Positions 8,370-16,974 of a stretch of 64,000 nucleotides of DNA are shown here, piece after piece. The stretch covers positions 2,064,501 through 2,128,500 of the forward strand of contig NZ_CP013659.2 of assembly GCF_001465795.2 (NCBI RefSeq). The letters run 5' to 3'. This DNA is from Planococcus rifietoensis. Its GTDB lineage: Bacteria; Bacillota; Bacilli; Bacillales_A; Planococcaceae. The notes under the pieces were generated by a model. That model ran no database searches and had not been told where the DNA came from. It was given only the letters and a program-made list of their open reading frames with translations. Position numbers and translations under genes: made by a program. Within the stretch, counting starts at the first letter, position 1; every line of letters starts with the position of its first letter.

Positions 8370-8372
8370 CAA

Positions 8373-9521
8373 TCAATACGCCAGTTGCACCAAATCGCCA
8401 AACAGCGAAATGAGCAATAAACTGACCGCCCCGACAGAGATGGCTGCAATCAAACCAATGTAAAACGGCTTCAATCCCATCCCGCGGAAGATTTTCAAGT
8501 TGGTCGATAATCCGACGCCTGCCATCGCAAGGCCGAGCATATACGTCGATCCGAATGAACTCCAAAAGCTGTAGAACTGTTCCCAGCCCGACGCACCGAA
8601 AACGCCGAACGCCTGGCCGCCTGAAGCGAGCGTAGCATCTCCGACCGTGCGTAGAAGCGACAACAGAAGAAACCCAAGAATGAAGAACGGAAACAGTTTA
8701 TACCATTTCGGCATCGTGCCCCCATCTTGGCCTTCGCTGCGGAAAAATAAATACGCGATAAGCGGGATTACGGCGATGATGAACAGATTGCGCGTCAATT
8801 TCGTGATGGTCGCTACATCAAGTGCCAATGTCGAGTCGTACATTTGCTCGTACATCAAGGCAGCGCCAGTCACTTGCGCCGTGTCATGTATGGCTGTTCC
8901 GAGAAACAGGCCGGCTTTGATCGGCTCATCTGCAAAAAAGAAATGAGCAAGATATGGATAGAACAACATGCCTAACAGTCCGAACACCGTAATGTTCGCG
9001 ATAGCATACGAAATTTCGTTCTCTTTTGCGCGAATCACCGGCGCTGTCGCCATAATGGCGGTCACACCGCATATGCCTGTCCCATTCGCAATCAATGCGC
9101 CGAGCCGGTTGGATTGGCCGAAAAGTTTCGTGAAAAACAAAGTGACGCTAATCCCGACCGTGATGCATGCCACGATAAGCGGCATGCCCCAGGCGCCGAG
9201 CGTCAAGGCTTCCGTCAAGCTCAAGCGCAGGCCAAGGAGGATAATCCCCAAACGCAATGCATATTTAACGGCAAAACCGATGCCGCTAATGAAGATTTCC
9301 GGTAAGCCCACTGTATTGCGGATAATGATGCCGATGAGAATCGCCACGAAAATTCCCGACACTGGGCTTTTTCCGCCTTCCGGCAACAGCCCCATCGTTC
9401 CGAGTGCCGCCCCGATCACATCCGCTCCATAAATTCCTGCCCATATAACCAACAAACAAAGGGCCAGGCCCGGAAGCAGCCTGACCATTCGCTGATTTTT
9501 CGTGTTTTCTCTCACACTCAT
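8373..9521 (-). CDS. YeiH/UPF0324 family integral membrane protein
   Basis: 382 residues with about ten membrane segments. The central signature GTGICGVTAIMATAPVI followed by ISYAIANITVFG and GTAIHDTAQVTGAA is diagnostic of the YeiH (UPF0324) family, often labelled a putative sulfate exporter on slim evidence. AAGGAG lies 3 nt before the ATG at 9521 and 9 nt before a GTG at 9515, so the true start may be the GTG. Single gene with its own terminator. Confidence 0.85.
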   Translation of the reverse strand: MSVRENTKNQRMVRLLPGLALCLLVIWAGIYGADVIGAALGTMGLLPEGGKSPVSGIFVAILIGIIIRNTVGLPEIFISGIGFAVKYALRLGIILLGLRLSLTEALTLGAWGMPLIVACITVGISVTLFFTKLFGQSNRLGALIANGTGICGVTAIMATAPVIRAKENEISYAIANITVFGLLGMLFYPYLAHFFFADEPIKAGLFLGTAIHDTAQVTGAALMYEQMYDSTLALDVATITKLTRNLFIIAVIPLIAYLFFRSEGQDGGTMPKWYKLFPFFILGFLLLSLLRTVGDATLASGGQAFGVFGASGWEQFYSFWSSFGSTYMLGLAMAGVGLSTNLKIFRGMGLKPFYIGLIAAISVGAVSLLLISLFGDLVQLAY

Positions 9522-9591
9522 CTGCTCCTTGCGAACCGTCTTTTGATTTCGTACTTATCGTACCACAAAATGCGGCTTCGTCTAAGGGCGG

Positions 9592-10797
9592 TTAAGCTAA
9601 GATTTCTTCTAGCAGCCCGATGATGCGTTGTTGCTGCTCCGGTTGCAAGTCAGATCCCGAAGGCAAGCAAAGCCCTTCCGTAAATAATTTTTCGCTGACA
9701 GCCGTCTTGCCATGCGGATTATGGGAATAGAATTTGCAGCCCGCAAACAATGGCTGTAGATGAAGCGGCTTCCAGACACGGCGCGTTTCGATATTTTCCG
9801 TTTCCAGCCATTCTCGGATAGCATCAGGCGACCGGTCCGTTCGGGCTGGATCGAGCAGCAGGACAGTCAGCCAGCGATTCGACCGGGTGCCTTCTAGTTC
9901 AGGCTGGAATTTCACCGCTTCGTGCTTGCCAAGCGCTGAAAAATAGCGGTTGAAGACAGCTCGGCGGGCCGAAACACGCAGTTCAATCGCTTCGAGCTGC
10001 GCACGCCCAATGCCGGCCAGCACATTGCTCATCCGGTAATTATAGCCGACGCGGCTATGTTCATAAAACGGCGCATCGTCTTTTGCCTGGGAAGCGAGAA
10101 ATCTCGCTTGCGCTATGCCTTTTCTATCGTTCGACACCAGCATGCCGCCTCCTGACGTCGTGATGATCTTGTTGCCGTTGAATGAATAAATGCCGTATGC
10201 CCCGAGACTGCCGGTTTTTTTCCCTTTATATGTGGATCCAAGCGATTCCGCTGCATCTTCGATGACAGGTACCCCGTAATGATCGCAAAGGGCAATGAGC
10301 TCATCCATACGGGCGCTTTGTCCATAAATATGTACAATAATCACCGCTTTGGGAAGTTTGCCCTCTTGTTCTGCAGCTGCGAATGCTTTTTGCAGTGCCC
10401 ACGGAGACATATTCCACGTTTCTTCTTCCGAATCGATAAAAACCGGCTCGGCTCCGCCGTAGAGAATCGGATTGGCACTGGCCACAAACGTCAAACTGGA
10501 ACAAAACACTCGGTCTCCTTTGCCGATTCCCAGCAACTGCAACGCCAGATGGATCGCAGCTGTCCCCGATGATAAAGCCGCTGCTGCCTGTGTCGTGGCA
10601 TAAGCAGCCATTTCCGCTTCGAATTGATTGACGTTCGCCCCCATCGGCGCAATCCAATTAGACTCGAACGCCTCGCTGATATACCTCTGCTCATTTCCTG
10701 TCATATGCGGGGCAGAAAGAAAAATCCTATCGCCTGTTTCTTTAACCGGTACCGGAAACGGCACAACCGATGCTCCTGTCTCCTGTCGAATGTTCAT
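9592..10797 (-). CDS. DegT/DnrJ/EryC1-family sugar aminotransferase
   Basis: 401 residues, PLP-dependent enzyme of the type that puts an amino group on a nucleotide-linked keto sugar (EpsN/PglE class). The PLP lysine lies in SFNGNKIITTSGGG; the Asp that contacts the pyridine is in VIEDAAES. It is the last gene of the first capsule-type cluster; together with the upstream 4,6-dehydratase it can supply a UDP-amino-dideoxy sugar. The start at 10797 follows AGGAGG with 8-nt spacing; a longer frame reaching 10827 has no ribosome site. Confidence 0.88.
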   Translation of the reverse strand: MNIRQETGASVVPFPVPVKETGDRIFLSAPHMTGNEQRYISEAFESNWIAPMGANVNQFEAEMAAYATTQAAAALSSGTAAIHLALQLLGIGKGDRVFCSSLTFVASANPILYGGAEPVFIDSEEETWNMSPWALQKAFAAAEQEGKLPKAVIIVHIYGQSARMDELIALCDHYGVPVIEDAAESLGSTYKGKKTGSLGAYGIYSFNGNKIITTSGGGMLVSNDRKGIAQARFLASQAKDDAPFYEHSRVGYNYRMSNVLAGIGRAQLEAIELRVSARRAVFNRYFSALGKHEAVKFQPELEGTRSNRWLTVLLLDPARTDRSPDAIREWLETENIETRRVWKPLHLQPLFAGCKFYSHNPHGKTAVSEKLFTEGLCLPSGSDLQPEQQQRIIGLLEEILA

Positions 10798-10829
10798 GTA
10801 CAACAGCCTCCTCTTATTCATCGGCATGT

Positions 10830-12218
10830 TCAGTCCATGCCGTATTCAGTTGGGCAAGTCCGTGGCACTTGCAGGTTATTGATAATCAAGCCGGCTGCCC
10901 CAATTTCTTCCGACGGGCTACCTGAGCGCCCTTTCACCATAAAGCGCATGTCTTCGCCGAATATGCCGGCCATTTCCTGTACAATGTCTTGCTCAAGTTC
11001 TTTAGGGACAAGGTCGATTCCGCTGAGCCAGATTTCGATTGCATCTACTGAATTTTGGACGAATTGCATCGAAGGCGCCGCTTGCTGGAATTTTTCCTGG
11101 ACGGTCGCCAAATACAAACTGGTCACCCGCCCCCTGCTTCTGGATTGCAAAAAACTGGATATCGGCTGAAGCGGTTTACGGACCACCGGGTGCACGCTGC
11201 CGCATGGACAAGGGCAATGCACCGGCATCCATTGGTCTTTGATCTTCAGCCGAATCACCGGCGTCCCTTTTGTATGGAAGCGGGTCAAGAGCACTTCGCC
11301 TTTCTCGGTAAACTCCATTACACCTGTCCGCGTATTGAAATGCAGATTTCCGACTGCGCATTCCGAAAGAAATGGTGAACGCTCGGTTTTCATGCTCCAC
11401 CTGCGAACAGAACAGCCGAACGCACTCTCGATTTCCAGTCGCTCATTGTCCGGCAATATGTCCGTTTCAACAAAAACGGCAATGGCTTGAAAATCCAGCA
11501 CAAGGCGATGATCGTTGATGAAGCGGGAAAGCGCTAGAATCGCTTCCGATAAACCATCAACAAAATCAGGACGGAAATCACTCAGGTTGCGCACCACTGC
11601 CGAGAGATACGGCTCCGTGCAATGATGGGCTGAATACAGGCGTTGGTTGAGATAGTAGATATCACGCCAGAATGCCCCTTCCTTTTGGCCGTGCGGAACA
11701 AAATCCCCGTTGTAAAATGTCGCGCGTTTCATCTCCAGATTGATCGCGCCATGCTGCTTTTTAAAATAGTCAACGGCCGCCGTTTGTTTTTGCAGATCCA
11801 AATTGGTCAGCCATAAATGCGGCGATTGCCCGTCCCCTAAAGCTTCGGATTCTCTTTTTTTCCTCCGGGTAACTTGCATGCGGATTTCATCGATCCGTTT
11901 ATCGAAAACCTCCTCTTCGATAAACGGAAGCTGCCGCAATTCACTGGCAAATCGGATATCAGCTAAATCGCTTCCATACATATCCCGATAAAAGACGCTA
12001 TGCTCTGCGGCATGGCGCAGCAGCGAACGCAGTTCCAGATCCTGGTAACGTTCTTCTGACTGCCGGTCATTCTCGTCCATGCCCGAAAGTTGGTGAAGAA
12101 AGCGGTAATAGCCCATGCCGTAGCGTTTTCGTGAGTTGGCGTATTCCCGGAAACTGAGCAGTAGATTTTGGAGATAAATAGGAGAATTTCCATACAGTTC
12201 CGTTGATAGCAGCTTCAC
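10830..12218 (-). CDS. CapK/PaaK-like (phenylacetate-CoA ligase-like) protein in capsule cluster
   Basis: 462 residues. The N-terminal segment with LRSLLRHAAEHSVFYRDMYG and LRQLPFIEEEV is typical of the CapK/PaaK adenylate-forming group found in polysaccharide loci, and the C-terminal half has the GEVLLTRFHTKGTPVIRLKIKD layout with CPCPCG of that family. The usual SSGTTG nucleotide loop is not seen at its expected place (about residue 125), so the catalytic ability is doubtful. A GTG start at 12218 follows AGGGGGG with 7-nt spacing. It lies 37 nt after the CapD-like gene. Confidence 0.75.
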   Translation of the reverse strand: MKLLSTELYGNSPIYLQNLLLSFREYANSRKRYGMGYYRFLHQLSGMDENDRQSEERYQDLELRSLLRHAAEHSVFYRDMYGSDLADIRFASELRQLPFIEEEVFDKRIDEIRMQVTRRKKRESEALGDGQSPHLWLTNLDLQKQTAAVDYFKKQHGAINLEMKRATFYNGDFVPHGQKEGAFWRDIYYLNQRLYSAHHCTEPYLSAVVRNLSDFRPDFVDGLSEAILALSRFINDHRLVLDFQAIAVFVETDILPDNERLEIESAFGCSVRRWSMKTERSPFLSECAVGNLHFNTRTGVMEFTEKGEVLLTRFHTKGTPVIRLKIKDQWMPVHCPCPCGSVHPVVRKPLQPISSFLQSRSRGRVTSLYLATVQEKFQQAAPSMQFVQNSVDAIEIWLSGIDLVPKELEQDIVQEMAGIFGEDMRFMVKGRSGSPSEEIGAAGLIINNLQVPRTCPTEYGMD

Positions 12219-12255
12219 TTGGCATCCCCCCTGCGCTTGTAGGCAGAAACTGTAA

Positions 12256-14115
12256 TCAGGCCAATCCCCCTTCGATTTTCCACTCTTCTTGCCATGCGGG
12301 TTCTTTCACTTTTTCTTCTTTCGGGCGGTTCGCAAGCTTCAACAAGGTATCGCGGATTTCCTGTTCCTCCATTTCAGGCAGCTTCTTCAAAATCCGGCTG
12401 ATTTCGACCTGGCTGATTGGAGTGGCTTTTCCAATATGGATTTTCGCAAACACTTTTTCCGATTGGATTTCACTCGGATCCAGCAATTCCTCATAGAGTT
12501 TTTCACCTGGCCGCATGCCCGTGTACTTGATTTGGATTTCATCCTCTTCAAACCCGGACAAGCGGATCATATTGCGTGCCAAGTCGACGATTTTCACCGG
12601 CTCTCCCATATCCAATACGAACACTTCACCGCCTGATGCAAGCATGCCAGCCTGGATCACCAGACGGGAGGCTTCTGGAATCGTCATGAAATAGCGGGTC
12701 ATTTTCGGATCGGTGATGGTGACTGGTCCGCCTTTTGCAATTTGTTCACGGAATAGCGGCACGACACTGCCTCTCGATCCAAGGACATTGCCGAAACGCA
12801 CTGCAGCGAATGTCGTATCGGAAGACACCGCTAAGTTTTGGACAATCATCTCCGCAAACCGTTTGGAGGCTCCCATGATGTTCGGCGGGTTAACAGCTTT
12901 GTCGGTGGAAATCATGACGAAGTTGCCGACGCCGTGGCGATCTGCCGCTTCTGCGACATTTTTCGTCCCGAAAATATTGTTTTTCACCGCTTCAAGCGGA
13001 TTTGCTTCCATTAATGGCACGTGTTTATGGGCAGCGGCGTGGTAAATGATATCCGGCTTGAATTTGCCGACCATTTCGAAGATCCGTTCGCGGTCCTGGA
13101 TATCAGCAATGATCGGGACGATGTCAATTTCTTTCGGTACTTTCGAACGCAACTCACGATCGACCGTGTAAATCGAGTTTTCACCGTGGCCTAACAAGAG
13201 GAGGCGGGCAGGCTTGAAAACACTGATTTGGCGGCAGATTTCCGAACCGATCGACCCACCGGCTCCTGTGACCATAATGCTTTTGCCTTCAATTTTTTCT
13301 GTTAAAGCTTCCATATCCAAGCGCACCTCTTCGCGGCCGAGAAGGTCCTCAATTTTCACATCCCGGATATCGCTGACTTTGACTTTTCCAACCATCAAAT
13401 CTTCAATTCGCGGAATGGTCTGTACTTTCAGGCCGGTTTCAATGCACAGTTTTGTGACTTCTGCCATTTCCCTCTTCGACAGTGATGGAATGGCAATGAC
13501 GATCTGGTCAATCTCGTTGTGGGCAGCCAGTCGCGGAATTTCCGAAATGGGCCCTGCCACGCCTAATCCAAAAATTTCCAGACCCCATTTAGTGCGGTCA
13601 TCATCGATAAAAAGAATCGGCTTTCTTCCCCACTGCGGATTCTGCTTCATCTGCCGGACGATCATGCGCCCCGCTTCCCCAGCACCGACAACGATCGTGC
13701 GGCTCAATTGGCCTTCACTCTTGCGCGGCTCGCGTTCATGGTAAAGGCGGAATGAAAAACGCGATGCGCCTAGAAACAGAATGAGAAACATCCATGTCAG
13801 CGCCAGGATTCGGACAAACACTCCGCCCGTCTGGATATATTGCATGACCGTCGCCACAAACATCGTTAACGTGACTGCTTTGACGATCGACTTCAACTCA
13901 TGAACTGAAGCGTAAGCCCATACTTTCCGGTAAAGCCCGTAATGCCAGGCAAAGGAATGATGGGCGATGAACAAAGTGACCGTCATGAGCACCAGCAGCC
14001 GGTTCGACATGATGTTATCGAATGGCAGCAAAAACAAATAACAGAGATACGTTGCTGAGAGGATGATCAGCGAGTCGATCAAGAACAATGAAGTATAGCG
14101 TCTAGTAATCGTCAT
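12256..14115 (-). CDS. capD: CapD/EpsC-like nucleotide-sugar 4,6-dehydratase, membrane-bound
   Basis: 619 residues. Four N-terminal membrane segments (about 10-115) are followed by a first Rossmann-like domain (VVGAGEAGRMI, about 145) and a catalytic SDR domain beginning VTGAGGSIGSE (about 285). The catalytic region STDKAVNPPNIMGASKR has the Thr-Asp-Lys and Met...Lys arrangement of the WbpM/PglF/CapD group, which make UDP-4-keto-6-deoxy sugars. The start follows AAGGAGCTAATGAC. The product can be aminated by the enzyme encoded at 9592-10797. Confidence 0.9.
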   Translation of the reverse strand: MTITRRYTSLFLIDSLIILSATYLCYLFLLPFDNIMSNRLLVLMTVTLFIAHHSFAWHYGLYRKVWAYASVHELKSIVKAVTLTMFVATVMQYIQTGGVFVRILALTWMFLILFLGASRFSFRLYHEREPRKSEGQLSRTIVVGAGEAGRMIVRQMKQNPQWGRKPILFIDDDRTKWGLEIFGLGVAGPISEIPRLAAHNEIDQIVIAIPSLSKREMAEVTKLCIETGLKVQTIPRIEDLMVGKVKVSDIRDVKIEDLLGREEVRLDMEALTEKIEGKSIMVTGAGGSIGSEICRQISVFKPARLLLLGHGENSIYTVDRELRSKVPKEIDIVPIIADIQDRERIFEMVGKFKPDIIYHAAAHKHVPLMEANPLEAVKNNIFGTKNVAEAADRHGVGNFVMISTDKAVNPPNIMGASKRFAEMIVQNLAVSSDTTFAAVRFGNVLGSRGSVVPLFREQIAKGGPVTITDPKMTRYFMTIPEASRLVIQAGMLASGGEVFVLDMGEPVKIVDLARNMIRLSGFEEDEIQIKYTGMRPGEKLYEELLDPSEIQSEKVFAKIHIGKATPISQVEISRILKKLPEMEEQEIRDTLLKLANRPKEEKVKEPAWQEEWKIEGGLA

Positions 14116-14151
14116 GTCATTAGCTCCTTCACCTCGCGCAGGTACCGCTTA

Positions 14152-14850
14152 TTAATTGTATTCATGGCTGTAATAATGGTCCTTGCTGAGTTTGTAATTA
14201 TTCATCACGACTCCGACGATATAGGCTCTTGAAGTCGCTAAACTGTCCCGCGCCTTGATTGCGCTTTGCTTTTCGGTTTTTCCGGTATTGACTACAAGCA
14301 CTGTGCCGTCGCATTTATTCGCAAGAATTTTGGAATCCGTCACCGACAAGATCGGCGGTGAATCGAAGATGATCAAATCGTAGCGTTCCTTCATCTCGGC
14401 GACCAATTGATCCAGCACCGGGGAATCCAGCAGTTCTGCCGGGTTGTGTGGCACCTGACCTGATGTCAACAGCTCCAGGCCACGGATGCCGCTATCGCGC
14501 ACACTTTGCTCAAGCTCCCCTTTGCCGACCAATAAATTCGACAAACCGATATGATTGTTCAAATTGAAGGTGTGATGCAAAGTCGGTTTCCGCATATCCG
14601 CATCGACCAGCAGCACTTTTTTTCCGGATTCTGCAAATACAACGGCCATATTGGCTGAAGTCGTCGATTTGCCTTCTTCTTTCGAAGCGGAAGTGAACAA
14701 TAAAGTTTTCATTTCATTGCCAGGCAAGGAAAAATTGATCGTTGTACGGATCGTGCGGTATTGTTCGCTGATCACCGAGTTCGGTTTAATACGTGCTACC
14801 AACTTTCGGGCGAGCGGCCGTTTTGACGCTGTCTGGTTCAACATTCTCAT
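14152..14850 (-). CDS. BY-kinase (CapB/EpsB/YwqD-type tyrosine kinase)
   Basis: 232 residues. Walker A is SASKEEGKST (about 54-63), the A' motif VLLVDADMRKP (about 79-89), and the Walker B-like segment LIIFDSPP. The C-terminus has a short Tyr cluster (DHYYSHEYN), the usual autophosphorylation site. In this family the kinase binds the cytosolic tail of its membrane activator, encoded just upstream, and adjusts polymer export. The two genes overlap by 65 nt. The ATG at 14850 follows GGAGTTGG; a second ATG two codons on is also possible. Confidence 0.9.
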   Translation of the reverse strand: MRMLNQTASKRPLARKLVARIKPNSVISEQYRTIRTTINFSLPGNEMKTLLFTSASKEEGKSTTSANMAVVFAESGKKVLLVDADMRKPTLHHTFNLNNHIGLSNLLVGKGELEQSVRDSGIRGLELLTSGQVPHNPAELLDSPVLDQLVAEMKERYDLIIFDSPPILSVTDSKILANKCDGTVLVVNTGKTEKQSAIKARDSLATSRAYIVGVVMNNYKLSKDHYYSHEYN

Positions 14851-15574
14851 CCAACTCCATTCTGTCAGTATGTTTCGATGGTTTATCCGTTCTGTCCAAG
14901 TCGCCGACCGGACTCACCACGCCGAGCACTTGCAGCCCGAGCAATTCATCGATATCTTCTTCCGTGCGTACCGTCGTGTTCAATTGATCCAGGACAATCG
15001 CAAGGCCAGTCCCGAGCATGAAGCCGATGATTGCGCCAACTGCCATATTGAACAGCGGATCCGGCTTAACCGGCTCAGGGCTTGCAGGCATCGTGGCAGG
15101 GGCGAGTATGCTGACATTGTCGACACGCATCAAATTGCGGATTTCCTGCTCAAACACTTTGGCGGTCGTATTGGCGATCAACACCGCCTGCTGCATTGAC
15201 CCGTCTTCGACTTCGAGTGTCACGACTTGTGAATCCTCGATGCTGGAGACTTCGATTCGCTCGTTCAGTGATTGCACGGTTTCGTTCAGCCCGAGTTCGT
15301 TGATGACTTCCGTCAAAATCGCTGGACTCTTGATGATGACGTTATAGGTGCTGATCAGCTGGAGGTTGGTATCAATATCCTGCATGCTGAATTCCTGGGC
15401 ATTTGCCGGGGCTTTATTGACGAGAATCTGCGTCGATGCCTGATAGACAGGTTTCATCCATAAATAACTGACAGCTGCCGCGACAGCGACAAAAGCGACT
15501 GTCATCGCGATGATGAGCGGCAGGCGTTTCTTCAGGTTTTTGAAAAACTCTTTCATATTGAATGTACTTTCCAT
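14786..15574 (-). CDS. Wzz/CapA-type polysaccharide co-polymerase, kinase activator
   Basis: 262 residues. Two membrane segments (about 18-40 and 172-195) enclose an extracellular loop, and the proline-rich PSPEPVKPDP before the second segment is typical of Wzz/YveK-type proteins. A cytosolic tail after about 195 should bind and activate the BY-kinase encoded next. The overlap of 65 nt with the kinase gene supports tight coupling. The start follows GAGGTGAAGAC. Confidence 0.9.
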   Translation of the reverse strand: MESTFNMKEFFKNLKKRLPLIIAMTVAFVAVAAAVSYLWMKPVYQASTQILVNKAPANAQEFSMQDIDTNLQLISTYNVIIKSPAILTEVINELGLNETVQSLNERIEVSSIEDSQVVTLEVEDGSMQQAVLIANTTAKVFEQEIRNLMRVDNVSILAPATMPASPEPVKPDPLFNMAVGAIIGFMLGTGLAIVLDQLNTTVRTEEDIDELLGLQVLGVVSPVGDLDRTDKPSKHTDRMELDENVEPDSVKTAARPKVGSTY

Positions 15575-15616
15575 GTCTTCACCTCATATCCCCATGTACG
15601 GGGTGATTTTGCTTGT

Positions 15617-16039
15617 TCAGTGGAGCTGTTTTTCTGCAAAGCGGCCGATGATCCATAAGCGAAGCGCCTTCCCGTTATGCGCATTCAACATAAGGATGAT
15701 CCACAATACCAAGCCGATCGGCATCAACAGCACTTCGGCCACCCATCCCGTCATCGGCATCATGCCGGCTGCTGTAAACAGTGTAAAAAAAAGAATCGAG
15801 ACGTATACGGACTGGAAAGCGTGGTAGCGGACGAAACGATTTTCCCGTTCAACCATCAGCAGGATGAACCCCGAGAAAAATCCGAGCAAATACGCAAGCG
15901 ATCCTGCAACATTTTCCGAAAGGCCAAGCCCAGTGATGGAAGGCTGTGTACTCGGGGCTTCCCGGCTCTGCTTGAAGACGGTCTGCTGCTCGAAACTGAC
16001 AGGCGGTTCATTCGTCATCTTGATTTTGTTTTCAATCAT
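15617..16039 (-). CDS. DUF4870/Tic20-like small membrane protein
   Basis: 140 residues. A soluble N-terminus of about 38 residues is followed by three membrane segments. ENVAGSLAYLLGFFSGFILLMVE and ENRFVRYHAFQSV are hallmarks of the DUF4870 family. Function unknown. It is probably the first gene of the capsule cluster, 43 nt before the co-polymerase gene. The start follows AAGGAGGAAAAGCAA. Confidence 0.8.
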   Translation of the reverse strand: MIENKIKMTNEPPVSFEQQTVFKQSREAPSTQPSITGLGLSENVAGSLAYLLGFFSGFILLMVERENRFVRYHAFQSVYVSILFFTLFTAAGMMPMTGWVAEVLLMPIGLVLWIILMLNAHNGKALRLWIIGRFAEKQLH

Positions 16040-16210
16040 TTGCTTTTCCTCCTTGAGATCTGTCTTCCTATCGGTTAAAACCCATACTAAAGAGAGCAGG
16101 TTAAAACAAAGTTAAATAGTTTCACTAGTTTTATTTATCTAAAAAATTTATTCCTCGTGGCGCTTTTGTCATGTTTGCACGCAAAAAGTTTCATGGAATT
16201 TCGGCAAATA

Positions 16211-16255
16211 AAAAAAAGCTGACCGCTTTTGCCTGTTTGGCAAAAACGATCAGCC
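16211..16255 (-). terminator. Terminator of the response regulator gene
   Basis: Arms AGCTGACCGCTTTTGCC and GGCAAAAACGATCAGCC pair with one or two imperfections; on the minus strand a run of eight T follows. Confidence 0.85.
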
Positions 16256-16263
16256 TTCCCATA

Positions 16264-16956
16264 TCAATTCATAAACTTATAGCCGAATCCCCGAACGGTC
16301 TGGATGTAACGCGGGGTGGCTGGATCGTTCTCCACTTTCCGGCGCAGATTGCTGATGTGGACCTTGACGGTTTGGACATCGCCTTCTGAATAATAGCCCC
16401 ACACTTGGTCGTATAATTGTTCGGCTGTCCAGACACGGTTCGGCGTCTGGGCCATCAAGAGCAATAATTGAAATTCTTTATGGTAGAGTTTTACGGGCTT
16501 GCCCTTCACATAGAGCTCGCGTGAATCAACATGGATATGAAGATCACCGAATTTCAGGATCGACAGCTTGTCCTCTTCCCCACTCTTCCAGCCGTTGCGG
16601 CGGAGGATTGCTTTGACGCGCGCTTCGAGTTCGGTAAAATCGAAGGGCTTGGTGATATAATCATCTCCCCCTACTTCCAGCCCTTGAATTTTATAAGCCA
16701 GTTCTTTGCGGTAGCTGACAAAAAGGATCGGCGTCTTGGTGCGTATGCGGATCTTTTCGCATAATTCCAAGCCGCTCATCCCCGGCATTTCGATATCCAG
16801 CAAGATCAAATCCGGATTTTCTTTCGACAATACATCCATCGCTTCATAGCCGTCTTCGGCCTCGATGATTTTATAGCCTTTCTTCACCAAGAACAAACGC
16901 ATCAATTCGCGGATGCCGTCTTCGTCTTCGACAATCAATACAGTCGCACTGTTCAT
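16264..16956 (-). CDS. OmpR/PhoB-type response regulator
   Basis: 230 residues. A receiver domain (about 1-118) contains the acidic pair in VEDED, the phospho-acceptor Asp in LILLDIEMPG and the conserved Lys in ITKPF. A winged-helix DNA-binding domain (about 130-228) ends with VKVHISNLRRKVE and TVRGFGYKF. The ATG at 16956 sits 6 nt after GGGAGG; an upstream ATG at 16971 has no ribosome site. It is the likely partner of the hybrid kinase encoded 18 nt upstream. Confidence 0.93.
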   Translation of the reverse strand: MNSATVLIVEDEDGIRELMRLFLVKKGYKIIEAEDGYEAMDVLSKENPDLILLDIEMPGMSGLELCEKIRIRTKTPILFVSYRKELAYKIQGLEVGGDDYITKPFDFTELEARVKAILRRNGWKSGEEDKLSILKFGDLHIHVDSRELYVKGKPVKLYHKEFQLLLLMAQTPNRVWTAEQLYDQVWGYYSEGDVQTVKVHISNLRRKVENDPATPRYIQTVRGFGYKFMN

Positions 16957-16974
16957 GAAGATCCCTCCCATGGG

